Under the pieces are notes generated by a model. It ran no database searches and was not told the DNA's origin. It was given only the letters and a program-made list of their open reading frames with translations. From Flavobacterium laiguense (GTDB taxonomy: Bacteria > Bacteroidota > Bacteroidia > Flavobacteriales > Flavobacteriaceae), in contig NZ_QCZH01000022.1 of NCBI RefSeq assembly GCF_003097655.1, forward strand, positions 1 to 62,833: DNA of 62,833 nt. Reading direction: 5' to 3'. Below, in pieces: positions 7,922 through 16,170 of the stretch (positions within the stretch are counted from its first letter, which is position 1; every line of letters starts with the position of its first letter). The translations under genes were made by a program, and so were the position numbers.

Positions 7922-8518
7922 ATGAGTTTAGATTTCTTTCAAAATACAATCCTCGAAGACGAAATGGTTTTACTTCGTCCTTTGCAAGCAACCGATGTCG
8001 ATAACCTATTGGATATTTCCCTTAATGAACCCGAAACTTGGGAATACTCCTTAGTTCGTGCTAACGGAAAAGAGAACCTAGAAAATTATATTCAGATAGC
8101 CCTAAAAGCGAGGGAAAATAAAACCGAATTTCCCTTTGTGGTTTTCGATAAGAAATCTGGGAAATATGCAGGAAGTACTCGTTTTTATGACATAAATATT
8201 ACGTTTAAGACTTTGCAATTGGGATACACTTGGTACGGAAAAGAGTTTAGGGGAACGGGACTCAATAAACATTGCAAGTATCTATTATTGCAATATGCCT
8301 TCGAAACCCTTGGAATGGAGCGAGTAGAATTCCGTGCAGATAATAATAACCTTAAGAGCATAGCAGCCATGAAAAGCATTGGTTGTAAAGTCGAAGGCGT
8401 TTTGAGAAGTCATATGCCTACTTTAGGAAGTGAGGTGCGTCGAGACAGTATTATTTTGAGTATCCTTAAAAACGAATGGTTTGATGAGGTAAAATCAAAT
8501 TTGAAAGCAAAATTATGA
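7922..8518 (+). CDS. GNAT family N-acetyltransferase (RimJ/RimL type)
   Basis: 198-residue cytoplasmic acetyl-CoA-dependent acyltransferase. The opening LLRPLQATDVDNL, the central LGYTWYGKEFRGTGLNKHCK (acetyl-CoA pyrophosphate loop, of the RGTGLN kind) and the late VEFRADNNNLKSIAAMKSIGC with EGVLRSHM fit the RimJ/RimL branch. Such enzymes modify ribosomal protein N-termini or small amines; the substrate is not predictable. It stands alone between two repeat elements. Confidence 0.85.
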   Translation: MSLDFFQNTILEDEMVLLRPLQATDVDNLLDISLNEPETWEYSLVRANGKENLENYIQIALKARENKTEFPFVVFDKKSGKYAGSTRFYDINITFKTLQLGYTWYGKEFRGTGLNKHCKYLLLQYAFETLGMERVEFRADNNNLKSIAAMKSIGCKVEGVLRSHMPTLGSEVRRDSIILSILKNEWFDEVKSNLKAKL

Positions 8519-8556
8519 TTGTTTTTGCAACAATTGCTATTATAAAGAAAGCTAGG

Positions 8557-8586
8557 CTTAAATGAACTTATATGACTTATATGGTT
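8557..8586 (+). repeat. Dispersed 30-bp repeat, single arm
   Basis: This 30-mer (core ACTTATATGACTTATATGG) is identical, base for base, to 32543-32572. At the second locus it is one arm of an inverted repeat; here only one arm is present. Confidence 0.85.
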
Positions 8587-8603
8587 TAAAGTTTATTCAG
8601 TGT

Positions 8604-8999
8604 TTACTTTAACTTAGCAAATACAATTGATCCGCGTTTGCCTTGCTCATCCTGATAGGTTCCTCTTAAAGTATCCCCTCGTTTGTTTAATGTCAGGAAG
8701 TGTTTTCCTTTGGTTGCCCAACCTGGGATTGCTTTGGTAACGACAACATCGTAGGAAACAGAGGCGTCTTTTATTTTTCCGACACCATATTCGACCATTG
8801 CGGTGCCTTTAAATTCAAGATAATGATTCATGATGATTTTATTTCCATCTTGAGCAATTATCACGTAACAATTCTTAAAATTACTAGAGTTTACATCTGT
8901 CCACAATCCACTTATATTTGCGGGTAGAACATCTGTTTTTGACGTACATGAAGAAAGGGCTATAAAAAGTGTCAGAATTAAAAGTAGTTTTTTTAGCAT
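8604..8999 (-). CDS. Small lipoprotein of unknown function
   Basis: 131 residues with a lipoprotein signal peptide (lipobox LSSC, Cys18). The body is a compact beta-rich domain with GLWTDVNSSNFKNCYVII, FKGTAMVEYGVG and GDTLRGTYQDEQGKRG, reminiscent of small lipocalin-like barrels seen in Bacteroidota, but I cannot name a family. It is transcribed from the minus strand, downstream of the histidine kinase gene with a 99-bp gap; co-transcription is possible but unsupported. Confidence 0.75.
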   Translation of the reverse strand: MLKKLLLILTLFIALSSCTSKTDVLPANISGLWTDVNSSNFKNCYVIIAQDGNKIIMNHYLEFKGTAMVEYGVGKIKDASVSYDVVVTKAIPGWATKGKHFLTLNKRGDTLRGTYQDEQGKRGSIVFAKLK

Positions 9000-9098
9000 G
9001 GTTTTGTATTAGGGATGCATAAAAATACAAAATGAATTGATTTTCTAACTATTGTGTATTAGAAATTGTTTTGTTGCATGAATTTAAATAGAGCTGTA

Positions 9099-10997
9099 TT
9101 ATTTTTTAGGAAAAACAATGTTAAATGTTGTTCCTTTTCCTTCCTCACTTTCTACCCAAATTTCTCCTCCATGCTTTTCTATAAATTCCTTGCAAAGAAT
9201 TAATCCTAAACCAGTACTGGGTTCATCATTTGTGCCATTTCTATTGGTTTGAACGTCGAGTCGAAATATGTTTTCAATCATTTTTGAATTCATTCCAATT
9301 CCTGTATCGGTTATAGAAATAGTGGTGTTTTTGTCATCTTCTTTGGCTTGGATGTGTATAGTTCCTCCTTTAGGAGTAAATTTTATTGCATTTGATAAAA
9401 TGTTTCTAATCACGGCATGAAGGATATTATTGTCAGCATAAACGACCATGCTTTCTGGAATATAAGTACTGATTTGTATGTCTTTTTTGTTTGCGACATC
9501 TTGAAGGGTAACGACACATTCTGAAACCACAGTATCTAATTCATTTTCTTTAGGTGTAAAGGGTATTAGTCCTTGCTCCATTCTAGACCATTCGAGTAAG
9601 TTCTCTAAAAGCTGAAATAAATTGGTTGCAGAACTTTTCATGCTTACGGCAGCAAACTGGATTTCCTCTTTAGTCATGTTGTCAAGATCTTCGGCCAATA
9701 ATTCGGATAATCCAAGAAATCCATTAAAAGGGCCTCGTAAATCGTGTGCTATAATCGAAAAGAATTTGTCTTTTTGACTGTTAATAGTAGAGATTATTTT
9801 GTTTTTATCATTCAATAATTGATTCGTTTTTCTTTTGGCAAGATATAGAGATAAGAATAATGCTGACAAAATGATAACTCCTACGGTTATGGTGATTAAT
9901 AAGTATACTTTTCGTGAAGCATTTTTTATTTTAAGGTTTTGAATCTCAATTTTTTTATCTCTTAATTCTATTTCTCTTTGTGATTTTAAGAGTGCTATTT
10001 GTATTTTATTCTCATTAGAAAAAATGGAGTCGTTAAGATTGGTGTTTTTTTCATAGAAGTTTAACGCTTCCAGATTCTTGCCTTGTGCTTTTTTTATTTT
10101 TGACAGATACAGATAAGCGTCTCTGATGTCAATCAGGGATTTTTGTTTTTTAAAGGTTAGCATCGATTCATTTACATAATCCAAAGATTTTTGCAATAGC
10201 TTTTCCTTGTTTGTTTTATTTTGCTCTTCTAAAGCCAGAAAATAATAGGATTTTCCTAATTCTATTTTGTTAAAGCCATTGTGTAAACTAGAATCGTTTT
10301 TATATATTGAAATAGATTTATTGGTCGCTTCAATTGATTTTTTATACTGTTTTAAGAAGTTGTACGTGATGCCTATATTGGTATAGTTTAACCCAGATTC
10401 AAAACTATTCTTTTTGAATCCGTTCATTTTGGCGGCTTTATCAAAATAGTGAAGTGCTTTTGGATAATCTTTCATCCTTAAATAAACATCTCCTATATTG
10501 TTCAAATAAGTGGCAATAGATTTTTGGTCTTTTATTTCTTGACTTACTTTTAATGCTTTAGTATAACACGCAATTGCCAGTTTGTAATTTTCGAATTCTA
10601 CATAGATTGTTCCAAGTCCGTTGTTTGAACCGGCAATTCCTTTTTTATCGTTTGCATTTTCATGAATTTTTAGCGCTTTATACATATAATCTAGTGCCTT
10701 TGGGAAATCTGCTTTTAACCAATAATAGATTCCTATATTATCATAAGCGTACCCTATTCCGTTTTTATACCCTAGTTTCTGTGAAAGCAATTGTGCTGAA
10801 TTCGCATATTTAAGGCTTAAATTAGAATCTCTATAATAGTTTAAGGAGGATAAACGATTTAGTGTTTTTACTTTTAGAGTATCTTCTTTAGCGTGGCTTA
10901 ATTCAATTTTTAAGGAATCAATTTTTTGTTCTTTGCTTTTTTGGGAAAAAGAAAAATTGATAGTGAGAATTAAGAGAAATAAAATATATTTTTTCAT
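9099..10997 (-). CDS. TPR-containing membrane sensor histidine kinase
   Basis: 632 residues starting at the ATG at 10997; a longer frame begins at a TTG at 11018 but would spoil the signal peptide (MKKYILFLLILTINFSFSQ). Order: signal peptide, about seven tetratricopeptide repeats in the periplasm (roughly 35-330), coiled coil, one membrane helix near residue 375, HisKA with phospho-acceptor in FSIIAHDLRGPFNGFLG, and HATPase_c with an N box (IRNILSNAIKFTP), DTGIGM and GLGLILCKEFIEKHGGEI. No response regulator adjoins, so it is an orphan kinase. TPR sensor kinases are common in Flavobacteriia; the signal is unknown. Confidence 0.9.
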   Translation of the reverse strand: MKKYILFLLILTINFSFSQKSKEQKIDSLKIELSHAKEDTLKVKTLNRLSSLNYYRDSNLSLKYANSAQLLSQKLGYKNGIGYAYDNIGIYYWLKADFPKALDYMYKALKIHENANDKKGIAGSNNGLGTIYVEFENYKLAIACYTKALKVSQEIKDQKSIATYLNNIGDVYLRMKDYPKALHYFDKAAKMNGFKKNSFESGLNYTNIGITYNFLKQYKKSIEATNKSISIYKNDSSLHNGFNKIELGKSYYFLALEEQNKTNKEKLLQKSLDYVNESMLTFKKQKSLIDIRDAYLYLSKIKKAQGKNLEALNFYEKNTNLNDSIFSNENKIQIALLKSQREIELRDKKIEIQNLKIKNASRKVYLLITITVGVIILSALFLSLYLAKRKTNQLLNDKNKIISTINSQKDKFFSIIAHDLRGPFNGFLGLSELLAEDLDNMTKEEIQFAAVSMKSSATNLFQLLENLLEWSRMEQGLIPFTPKENELDTVVSECVVTLQDVANKKDIQISTYIPESMVVYADNNILHAVIRNILSNAIKFTPKGGTIHIQAKEDDKNTTISITDTGIGMNSKMIENIFRLDVQTNRNGTNDEPSTGLGLILCKEFIEKHGGEIWVESEEGKGTTFNIVFPKK

Positions 10998-11091
10998 TAT
11001 TTTAAAAAGTAAAGGCAATTTAGTTGGTTGTTTTTTTGGAAAATTAGTTTAAAACGTAGATTTCTTTTATTTTTCGTTTTTAACCCTATTT

Positions 11092-11255
11092 TTAGAGAAC
11101 TCTTTGCAAAGTATCTTTCAAAGTGCGTACTTGGTTTATCACGGTAGGACTACCATATGATCAGTTGCTGATGGGTAATAAGTTTTGATTTGGCAAAAAA
11201 GAGCATTGCTTAATACGAATAAGAATACAATTGTTGTTCTAGCTATAGATACCAT
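11092..11255 (-). pseudogene. Possible remnant of a short secreted protein
   Basis: On the minus strand an ATG at 11255 opens a 38-codon frame whose first 22 residues look like a Flavobacterium signal peptide (ending LSNALFCQ). It stops at 11139. A second frame then continues as SPTVINQVRTLKDTLQRVL and stops at 11092, so a single-base shift near 11155-11160 would join them into a protein of about 50 residues. I know no homolog, no promoter is seen, and a chance occurrence cannot be excluded. Confidence 0.3.
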
Positions 11256-11604
11256 AATCTGTAATTATTAAAAAGCGAATTGCTATAAGTTTTGGAAGCG
11301 CGAATATAATTTTTTTTCTTATAATATGGCGCCAAAAGTTATGTAAAAAACGGTATAGTGCGTTATATCAGTGTGTTTGTAAGTAAAAAATGGTTATATT
11401 TTTTTGTTTTATTTAATAATTGAGTTATTTGTATTTAGGGTAGTTATTATGTGGGATTTAAAGCGGCAAATAGTCACTGTTGGAAAAGATAGTTATAATA
11501 GCATTAGTGATAAAAGATTTGAAATAATTTTCAACTATGGATTCGAATTAATTCCTTTTTTTGGGTTTTTAGAATCAAAAAAAAGGGTTTCCTGTAAAAA
11601 AGAA
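11256..11604. other. Gene-free stretch upstream of 11655
   Basis: AT-rich, with no convincing gene on either strand. A 74-codon frame at 11404-11628 overlaps the next promoter and reads as low-complexity text. I see no tRNA, strong hairpin or repeat. Confidence 0.5.
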
Positions 11605-11612
11605 TACCTTTG
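11605..11612 (+). promoter_or_regulatory. -7 promoter motif for the gene at 11655
   Basis: TACCTTTG, full match, about 42 bases before the ATG. Confidence 0.5.
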
Positions 11613-11654
11613 TAAAGCAGTAAAATAAATATTAAACATAAAAATAAATTGTTG

Positions 11655-12092
11655 ATGAAAATAAATCCTAAAAACGGAATTGATAAACTCATTTTCGGAA
11701 TGAAACAAAATGATGTTATTGCCATTTACGGTAAACCCAATAGGAATTACAAAGACGAAGATGATAATGTGATTTTTTCCTATAATGCCCTTAAAATACG
11801 TTTGACTTTTTATAAAGAAGAAGAGTTGAAATTAGGATATTTAGTTGCTTCAAGTCCAGATTTAGAGTTATTTGGCAATAAAGTAATCAACAGAAAAATA
11901 ACGGATGTCAAAAAAGATTTGGCTCAAAAAGGAATAACCAAATTTACGCAGGAAGAATTTGATACTTTCGAAAACTACTTTAATGAAGAGAATTGGATAA
12001 TTCTTCAAACCGAATTTGAAGAGGTAGTGAAATTCGAAATTGGAGCGATAATCAATGACAAAGACGAATTTGATTGGAAGTTTAAAAAGTAA
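11655..12092 (+). CDS. Cytoplasmic protein of unknown function
   Basis: 145 residues from the ATG at 11655 (a TTG at 11649 is also in frame). It begins MKINPKNGIDKLIFGM and has the pattern 'IxFGMxxxDVxxxxGxPN', which recalls small proteins in which a glycine-rich start is followed by a beta sheet, but I cannot name a family. Acidic, with no signal peptide. A strong terminator follows at 12111. Confidence 0.7.
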   Translation: MKINPKNGIDKLIFGMKQNDVIAIYGKPNRNYKDEDDNVIFSYNALKIRLTFYKEEELKLGYLVASSPDLELFGNKVINRKITDVKKDLAQKGITKFTQEEFDTFENYFNEENWIILQTEFEEVVKFEIGAIINDKDEFDWKFKK

Positions 12093-12110
12093 TAGTATCC
12101 GTTAAATAAA

Positions 12111-12150
12111 TAAACCCGACAGTTTTTTAAAAGCTGTCGGGTTTATTTTG
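12111..12150. terminator. Strong terminator serving both converging genes
   Basis: Stem TAAACCCGACAG (12111-12122) with CTGTCGGGTTTA (12134-12145), an A/T-rich loop, then T-rich sequence. It lies downstream of the plus-strand gene and of the minus-strand PPIase operon. Confidence 0.8.
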
Positions 12151-12190
12151 TGTTATTTTCATGTTTAGTCCCGATAGTTTATAAACGGCA

Positions 12191-12227
12191 ACTGAACACT
12201 AAAAAGACTGAACACTGAATACTGAAA
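12191..12227 (-). repeat. Period-7 array of ACTGAAC-type units
   Basis: Units ACTGAAC, ACTAAAA, then ACTGAAC, ACTGAAT and ACTGAAA at 12207-12227, each 7 bases, with one 2-base spacer. On the minus strand this reads TTCAGTATTCAGTGTTCAGT, closely similar to the plus-strand array at 26161-26190. It abuts the stop codon of the PPIase gene. Confidence 0.8.
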
Positions 12228-12228
12228 T

Positions 12229-13299
12229 TTATTGGTTTATTTTAATCAATTCTACTTCAAAGATTAAATCACTTTTTGGAGGAATTGCGCCCGGATAGCC
12301 TCGTTCTCCATAAGCTAAAGTATATGGTATGTAAAATTTATATTTAGCACCTTCTTTCATTAACTGAACTCCTTCTGTCCAACCTTTAATTACCTGATTT
12401 AAATTAAAATCAATTGGTTCTCCGCGTTGAACACTACTGTCAAAAACTTTGCCATTATTAAGAGTTCCTGTATAATGTACTTTAACATTACTTGTTACTG
12501 TTGGTATTGAACCAGTACCTTCTTTTAAGACAATGTATTTTAATCCGCTTGCGGTTGTTTGTCCGTTAGCAAATTCTTTCAAGGCAATTTCATTTGCAGC
12601 GATTCTTTCTTTTTCTTCTTTCTCTGACTTTAGTTTTTCTTCAACCGCTTTGTTTTTAAAATAGTCTGAGAATACTTTTGCTGCATCAAATTTTTTGGCC
12701 AAATCTCCTTTTCGGTTAATGGTTATTTTAATGATTACATCATCTTGAGTTATTGCATTAACCACTGCCATCCCTTGTGTCACTTGACCATAAATAGTAT
12801 GCTTTCCGTTTAACCAAGGAGTGTCTTTGTGTGTGATGAAAAATTGACTCCCGTTGGTTGCTGGACCAGAATTTGCCATAGCTAATATTCCGGGTTTGTC
12901 AAATTTAGAATCGTTAAACTCATCTTTGAAAGCATAACCAGGTCCTCCAGAACCAGTGCCATCGGGATCCCCCCCTTGTATCATGAAGTCTTTGATGACT
13001 CTATGAAATTTTAATCCATCAAAAAAAGGTTTTCCTTTTAGTTTTTCAACAGACATAAATGGGTTTTTACCTTCTGCTAGAGCAATGAAATTGGCAACTG
13101 TGACAGGTGTTTTTTTGTAAAATAATTCAACAGTGATATTCCCTTTGTTGGTGGCGATAGTGGCAAAAATACCTTCGGCCGCAACAGGAGTTTTTACGGT
13201 TGTTGCAGTGGTTTTTTTGGCAGTAATTGGTTTTTTAGTGTTTTGTGCTTGTAAATTAAAAAACCCTAAAAAGAGGAATAATACGATTTTAGATTTCAT
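12229..13299 (-). CDS. Periplasmic cyclophilin-FKBP fusion peptidyl-prolyl isomerase
   Basis: 356 residues, signal peptide ending LQAQ. A cyclophilin domain lies at about 45-200 (FHRVIKDFMIQGGDPDGTG, MANSGPATNGSQFFIT), a charged linker at 205-245, and an FKBP domain at 250-356 (VHYTGTLNNGKVFDSS, GEPIDFNLNQVIKGWTEG, IPYTLAYGERGYPGAIPP). Both classes catalyse cis-trans isomerisation of proline bonds in secreted proteins. It is the last gene of a four-gene minus-strand run (nrnA, gldI, two PPIases) and is paralogous to the gene at 13332, with a 32-bp gap. Confidence 0.92.
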   Translation of the reverse strand: MKSKIVLFLFLGFFNLQAQNTKKPITAKKTTATTVKTPVAAEGIFATIATNKGNITVELFYKKTPVTVANFIALAEGKNPFMSVEKLKGKPFFDGLKFHRVIKDFMIQGGDPDGTGSGGPGYAFKDEFNDSKFDKPGILAMANSGPATNGSQFFITHKDTPWLNGKHTIYGQVTQGMAVVNAITQDDVIIKITINRKGDLAKKFDAAKVFSDYFKNKAVEEKLKSEKEEKERIAANEIALKEFANGQTTASGLKYIVLKEGTGSIPTVTSNVKVHYTGTLNNGKVFDSSVQRGEPIDFNLNQVIKGWTEGVQLMKEGAKYKFYIPYTLAYGERGYPGAIPPKSDLIFEVELIKINQ

Positions 13300-13331
13300 T
13301 TGGTAAAATTTTAGTTTCTATTATTTTTAAA

Positions 13332-14456
13332 TTATTTAGGCATTGTTTCCATTAATTCAATCTCAAAAATGATATTGGTATTTGGCGGAATTACATCACC
13401 GGCTCCAGCTTCACCATAAGCAAGATGTGATGGGATAAAAAGAACTGCTTTGTCTCCAATTGCCATTTTTTCTATTCCTTCAATAAAACCAGGAATCAAA
13501 CCGTCTTTTTTTCCTGCTTGAAAAGGTATCGGGATATATTGTCTTGCGGCTGCTCTTGCTGGGTCAAATGTTCCAAAGGTTTTGGATACTTCTTCGATAC
13601 TAGTATCAAATAAAGTACCGTTTTCTAAAAATCCTGCATAATGAATATAAACCGTTGAACCGATGGCTGGTTTTTTGCCTCCAGATTTTTTAGTAATCAC
13701 ATATTGAAGTCCAGTTGCTGTTTTTGTGGATTTGCTTTTCAATTCCATAAAAGAGGCTACTTTTTGCTCACAAACGGCTTTGTATTTGGCTTCATATTCT
13801 TTTTTAGCGAGGGCCTCAGCAGCCACTTTTTGTTTTTGACTTTCGGATTCCACTCTAAAATAATCATAAAAAGTTTTTTTGGCGTCAAATTTCTTTGCTT
13901 CTTCACCATTTCTTATGATGGTTATGCTTTTTATAAAATCATCCTGCTCTATTTTATTAACCACTTCTAGGTTATAATCGATTACATGACCAAAAATAGT
14001 GTGCTTTCCATCTAACCATGGTGTTTCGAGATGGGTGATAAAAAATTGACTGCTATTGGTTCCTGGTCCATTATTGGCCATTGCCAAAATTCCTCCTTTG
14101 TCAAATCTCAAATCGGTAATCTCGTCTTTGAATTTATAACCGGTATCTCCAGAACCAGTTCCTAATGGATCCCCTCCCTGAATCATAAAATCTTTGATGA
14201 CTCTGTGAAATTTCAATCCGTTATAAAAAGGTTTTCCTTTAAGGGTGTCATTGGTAATAAATTGATTTTCTCCTTCGGCCAATGTGATAAAGTTGGCTAC
14301 AGTAACCGGTGTTTTTTTATAGTCTAAAGCAAGTATTATACTCCCCTTGTTGGTTTCAATTTCGGCATAAAGGCCATCGGGTAAATTATTGTGTTCTTTG
14401 TTACAAGAAAATAACGTGGTAATTAGTAGTAGTACAAATAAAATGTTCTTTTTCAT
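13332..14456 (-). CDS. Lipoprotein cyclophilin-FKBP fusion peptidyl-prolyl isomerase
   Basis: 374 residues, lipobox LFSC (Cys18), so membrane-anchored, unlike its soluble paralog downstream. A cyclophilin domain at about 30-190 keeps FHRVIKDFMIQGGDPLGTG and MANNGPGTNSSQFFIT. An FKBP domain at about 255-372 has VYIHYAGFLENGTLFDTS and IPSHLAYGEAGAGDVIPP; between these it carries an insert around EEVSKTFGTFDPARAAARQ not present in the paralog. The gap to gldI is 13 bp. The shared two-domain layout indicates tandem duplication. Confidence 0.92.
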   Translation of the reverse strand: MKKNILFVLLLITTLFSCNKEHNNLPDGLYAEIETNKGSIILALDYKKTPVTVANFITLAEGENQFITNDTLKGKPFYNGLKFHRVIKDFMIQGGDPLGTGSGDTGYKFKDEITDLRFDKGGILAMANNGPGTNSSQFFITHLETPWLDGKHTIFGHVIDYNLEVVNKIEQDDFIKSITIIRNGEEAKKFDAKKTFYDYFRVESESQKQKVAAEALAKKEYEAKYKAVCEQKVASFMELKSKSTKTATGLQYVITKKSGGKKPAIGSTVYIHYAGFLENGTLFDTSIEEVSKTFGTFDPARAAARQYIPIPFQAGKKDGLIPGFIEGIEKMAIGDKAVLFIPSHLAYGEAGAGDVIPPNTNIIFEIELMETMPK

Positions 14457-14469
14457 TTCTGCTATGCTT

Positions 14470-15093
14470 TTAGTTTGTTATGGAGTCTTTTGTTGTGGTT
14501 TCGGCTTTTATTGTTTGTTTCAGTTCATTTTGCTTATTATATGCAGATTCTGGCATAAAATCACGAAGGGTTACCGTGCAAGATAAAGGCTGATTAGTAC
14601 CTATTTTGTTGTTGTCTCCATGAAAACCATAACCCATATGCGAGGTAAAAAGAAAGTGTACTTTCTCGGTTTTGCGCATCAGTTTTATTCCGTCTCGCAA
14701 TCCCATCATGATCTCTTGCTTATCAACTTTGTAAACTTGAGGCTCTAATTCTGCTTGTGAATAAATAATATTGCCCTTTAAATCTCTTACCTCATAATCA
14801 AATAGAGCAATGTCGCCTTTTTTAGGAGTAATACTGTCGGTAAGATTTCTGGATTCGTAATAATACCAGTATCCTTTTTTTGAAGCGATATATTTTTGGG
14901 CAGGATTACTTTTTATGACAGAATCAATTTGGTCTTCTTCTCCAGCAATTAATTTTTTATTTCGGGCTATCGATTGTTTCATAAAGCTTCCAGAAGATTG
15001 AGAAACGGGTCTTCTCGCTTCCTGATGCTGTTTGCAACTCGAAAATAAAACGGTTGCAAAGAATGCAATCAGTATGATTTTTGAATAAGTCAT
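14470..15093 (-). CDS. gldI: Gliding motility lipoprotein peptidyl-prolyl isomerase GldI
   Basis: 207 residues, lipobox FSSC (Cys20) followed by KQHQEARRP, then an FKBP-type domain from about residue 95 (GDIALFDYEVRDLKGNIIYS, LRDGIKLMRKTEKVHFLFTS, MGYGFHGDNNKIGTNQPLSC). In Flavobacterium johnsoniae GldI is required for gliding and is thought to help fold gliding or type IX secretion proteins. The FKBP active-site region is divergent. It starts 5 bp after nrnA, so the two are surely co-transcribed. Confidence 0.9.
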   Translation of the reverse strand: MTYSKIILIAFFATVLFSSCKQHQEARRPVSQSSGSFMKQSIARNKKLIAGEEDQIDSVIKSNPAQKYIASKKGYWYYYESRNLTDSITPKKGDIALFDYEVRDLKGNIIYSQAELEPQVYKVDKQEIMMGLRDGIKLMRKTEKVHFLFTSHMGYGFHGDNNKIGTNQPLSCTVTLRDFMPESAYNKQNELKQTIKAETTTKDSITN

Positions 15094-15098
15094 GGCTG

Positions 15099-16103
15099 TT
15101 ATATTTTTATGTTTTGTACTAAACTTTCAAATTTAAATAACGTCTCTTCCATAGAAGTTTCTGATTTTCCTCCAGCGGCATTGCTATGCCCACCTCCCTG
15201 GAAGTGGTCTCTGGCAAACTGGTTGACATCAAAACTACCTTGGGAACGAAAAGAAATTTTAATGATTCCTTCTTCCTTATTTTCAATAAAAATGGCAGTA
15301 AAAAGAACTCCTTTGATACTTAAGCCATAATTAACAATCCCTTCTGTGTCCCCTTTTATATGATTAAAAGAGTTTAATTCTTCCTGTGTTAATGAAGTGT
15401 ATGATGTTTTATGATCCATCATCACTTTCATGTTTTGCAATGCTCTACCCAATAATTGCAGGCGGTTATAGGAACTATTGTCAAAAAGTAAAGTTGGAAT
15501 TACCGTGTTTTCGACACCAAGATCGATTAATTCTGCAATGATTCTATGCGTTGTTCCTGTTGTTTTGGGAAAACGAAATGATCCAGAATCAGTTAATATT
15601 CCAGTATAAATACAAGTGGCTATAGTTTTGTCTAAGTCTTGTTTTTTGTCTAAAAAGGAAATGAAGTTATAAACCATCTCGCAAGTAGATCCAAATGCCG
15701 TATCCGAATAGGTATAGGTGGCATAATTATCCGGTTTTTGATGATGATCGATCATGATAAACGGAGCGGTAAGTTTTTCTAAAACCTGTTCCATTTCACC
15801 TACTCTGTGAAGTGCATTGAAATCCAATGTAAAAATCAACTCAGCCTCTTCAAGAATCTTCGTGCAGTTTTCCTTGTCTTTTTCGTAAATTTTAACGGTT
15901 TCAGAACCTGGCATCCAAGCTAGAAAATCGGGGAACTCGTTAGGAGAAACCACCACCGGATGCTGATTGTTTTTTAATAAAAAATGATATAATGCTAAGG
16001 TAGAACCCATGGCGTCTCCGTCTGGACCTCGATGCGGAATTATGGCAATTTTTTTTGGAGTTGCTAATAACAACTGTATTGCTTGTATGTCTAGTGTATT
16101 CAT
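15099..16103 (-). CDS. nrnA: DHH/DHHA1 phosphoesterase, NrnA-like oligoribonuclease/pAp phosphatase
   Basis: 334 residues, cytoplasmic. DHH motifs: IIPHRGPDGDAMGS near residue 20, LDFNALHRV near 95, the DHH signature IDHHQKPDNYA near 118, and the DHHA1 end FRSQGSFDVNQFA with GGGHSNAAGG. NrnA proteins degrade 2-5-nucleotide RNAs and dephosphorylate 3'-phosphoadenosine 5'-phosphate. It heads the operon with gldI; the link to gliding is positional and not functional as far as known. I see no full -7 motif upstream. Confidence 0.9.
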   Translation of the reverse strand: MNTLDIQAIQLLLATPKKIAIIPHRGPDGDAMGSTLALYHFLLKNNQHPVVVSPNEFPDFLAWMPGSETVKIYEKDKENCTKILEEAELIFTLDFNALHRVGEMEQVLEKLTAPFIMIDHHQKPDNYATYTYSDTAFGSTCEMVYNFISFLDKKQDLDKTIATCIYTGILTDSGSFRFPKTTGTTHRIIAELIDLGVENTVIPTLLFDNSSYNRLQLLGRALQNMKVMMDHKTSYTSLTQEELNSFNHIKGDTEGIVNYGLSIKGVLFTAIFIENKEEGIIKISFRSQGSFDVNQFARDHFQGGGHSNAAGGKSETSMEETLFKFESLVQNIKI

Positions 16104-16170
16104 ATGTTGCGAAATTACTGTTTTTTAACTAAAAGTTGAAAACATTTAAGAAATTATAAAGAAATATAGA

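Noticed and set aside
11404..11628. 74-codon plus-strand frame upstream of 11655
   Set aside because: It overlaps the TACCTTTG promoter of the next gene, has a non-ATG start, low-complexity composition and no recognisable motif.
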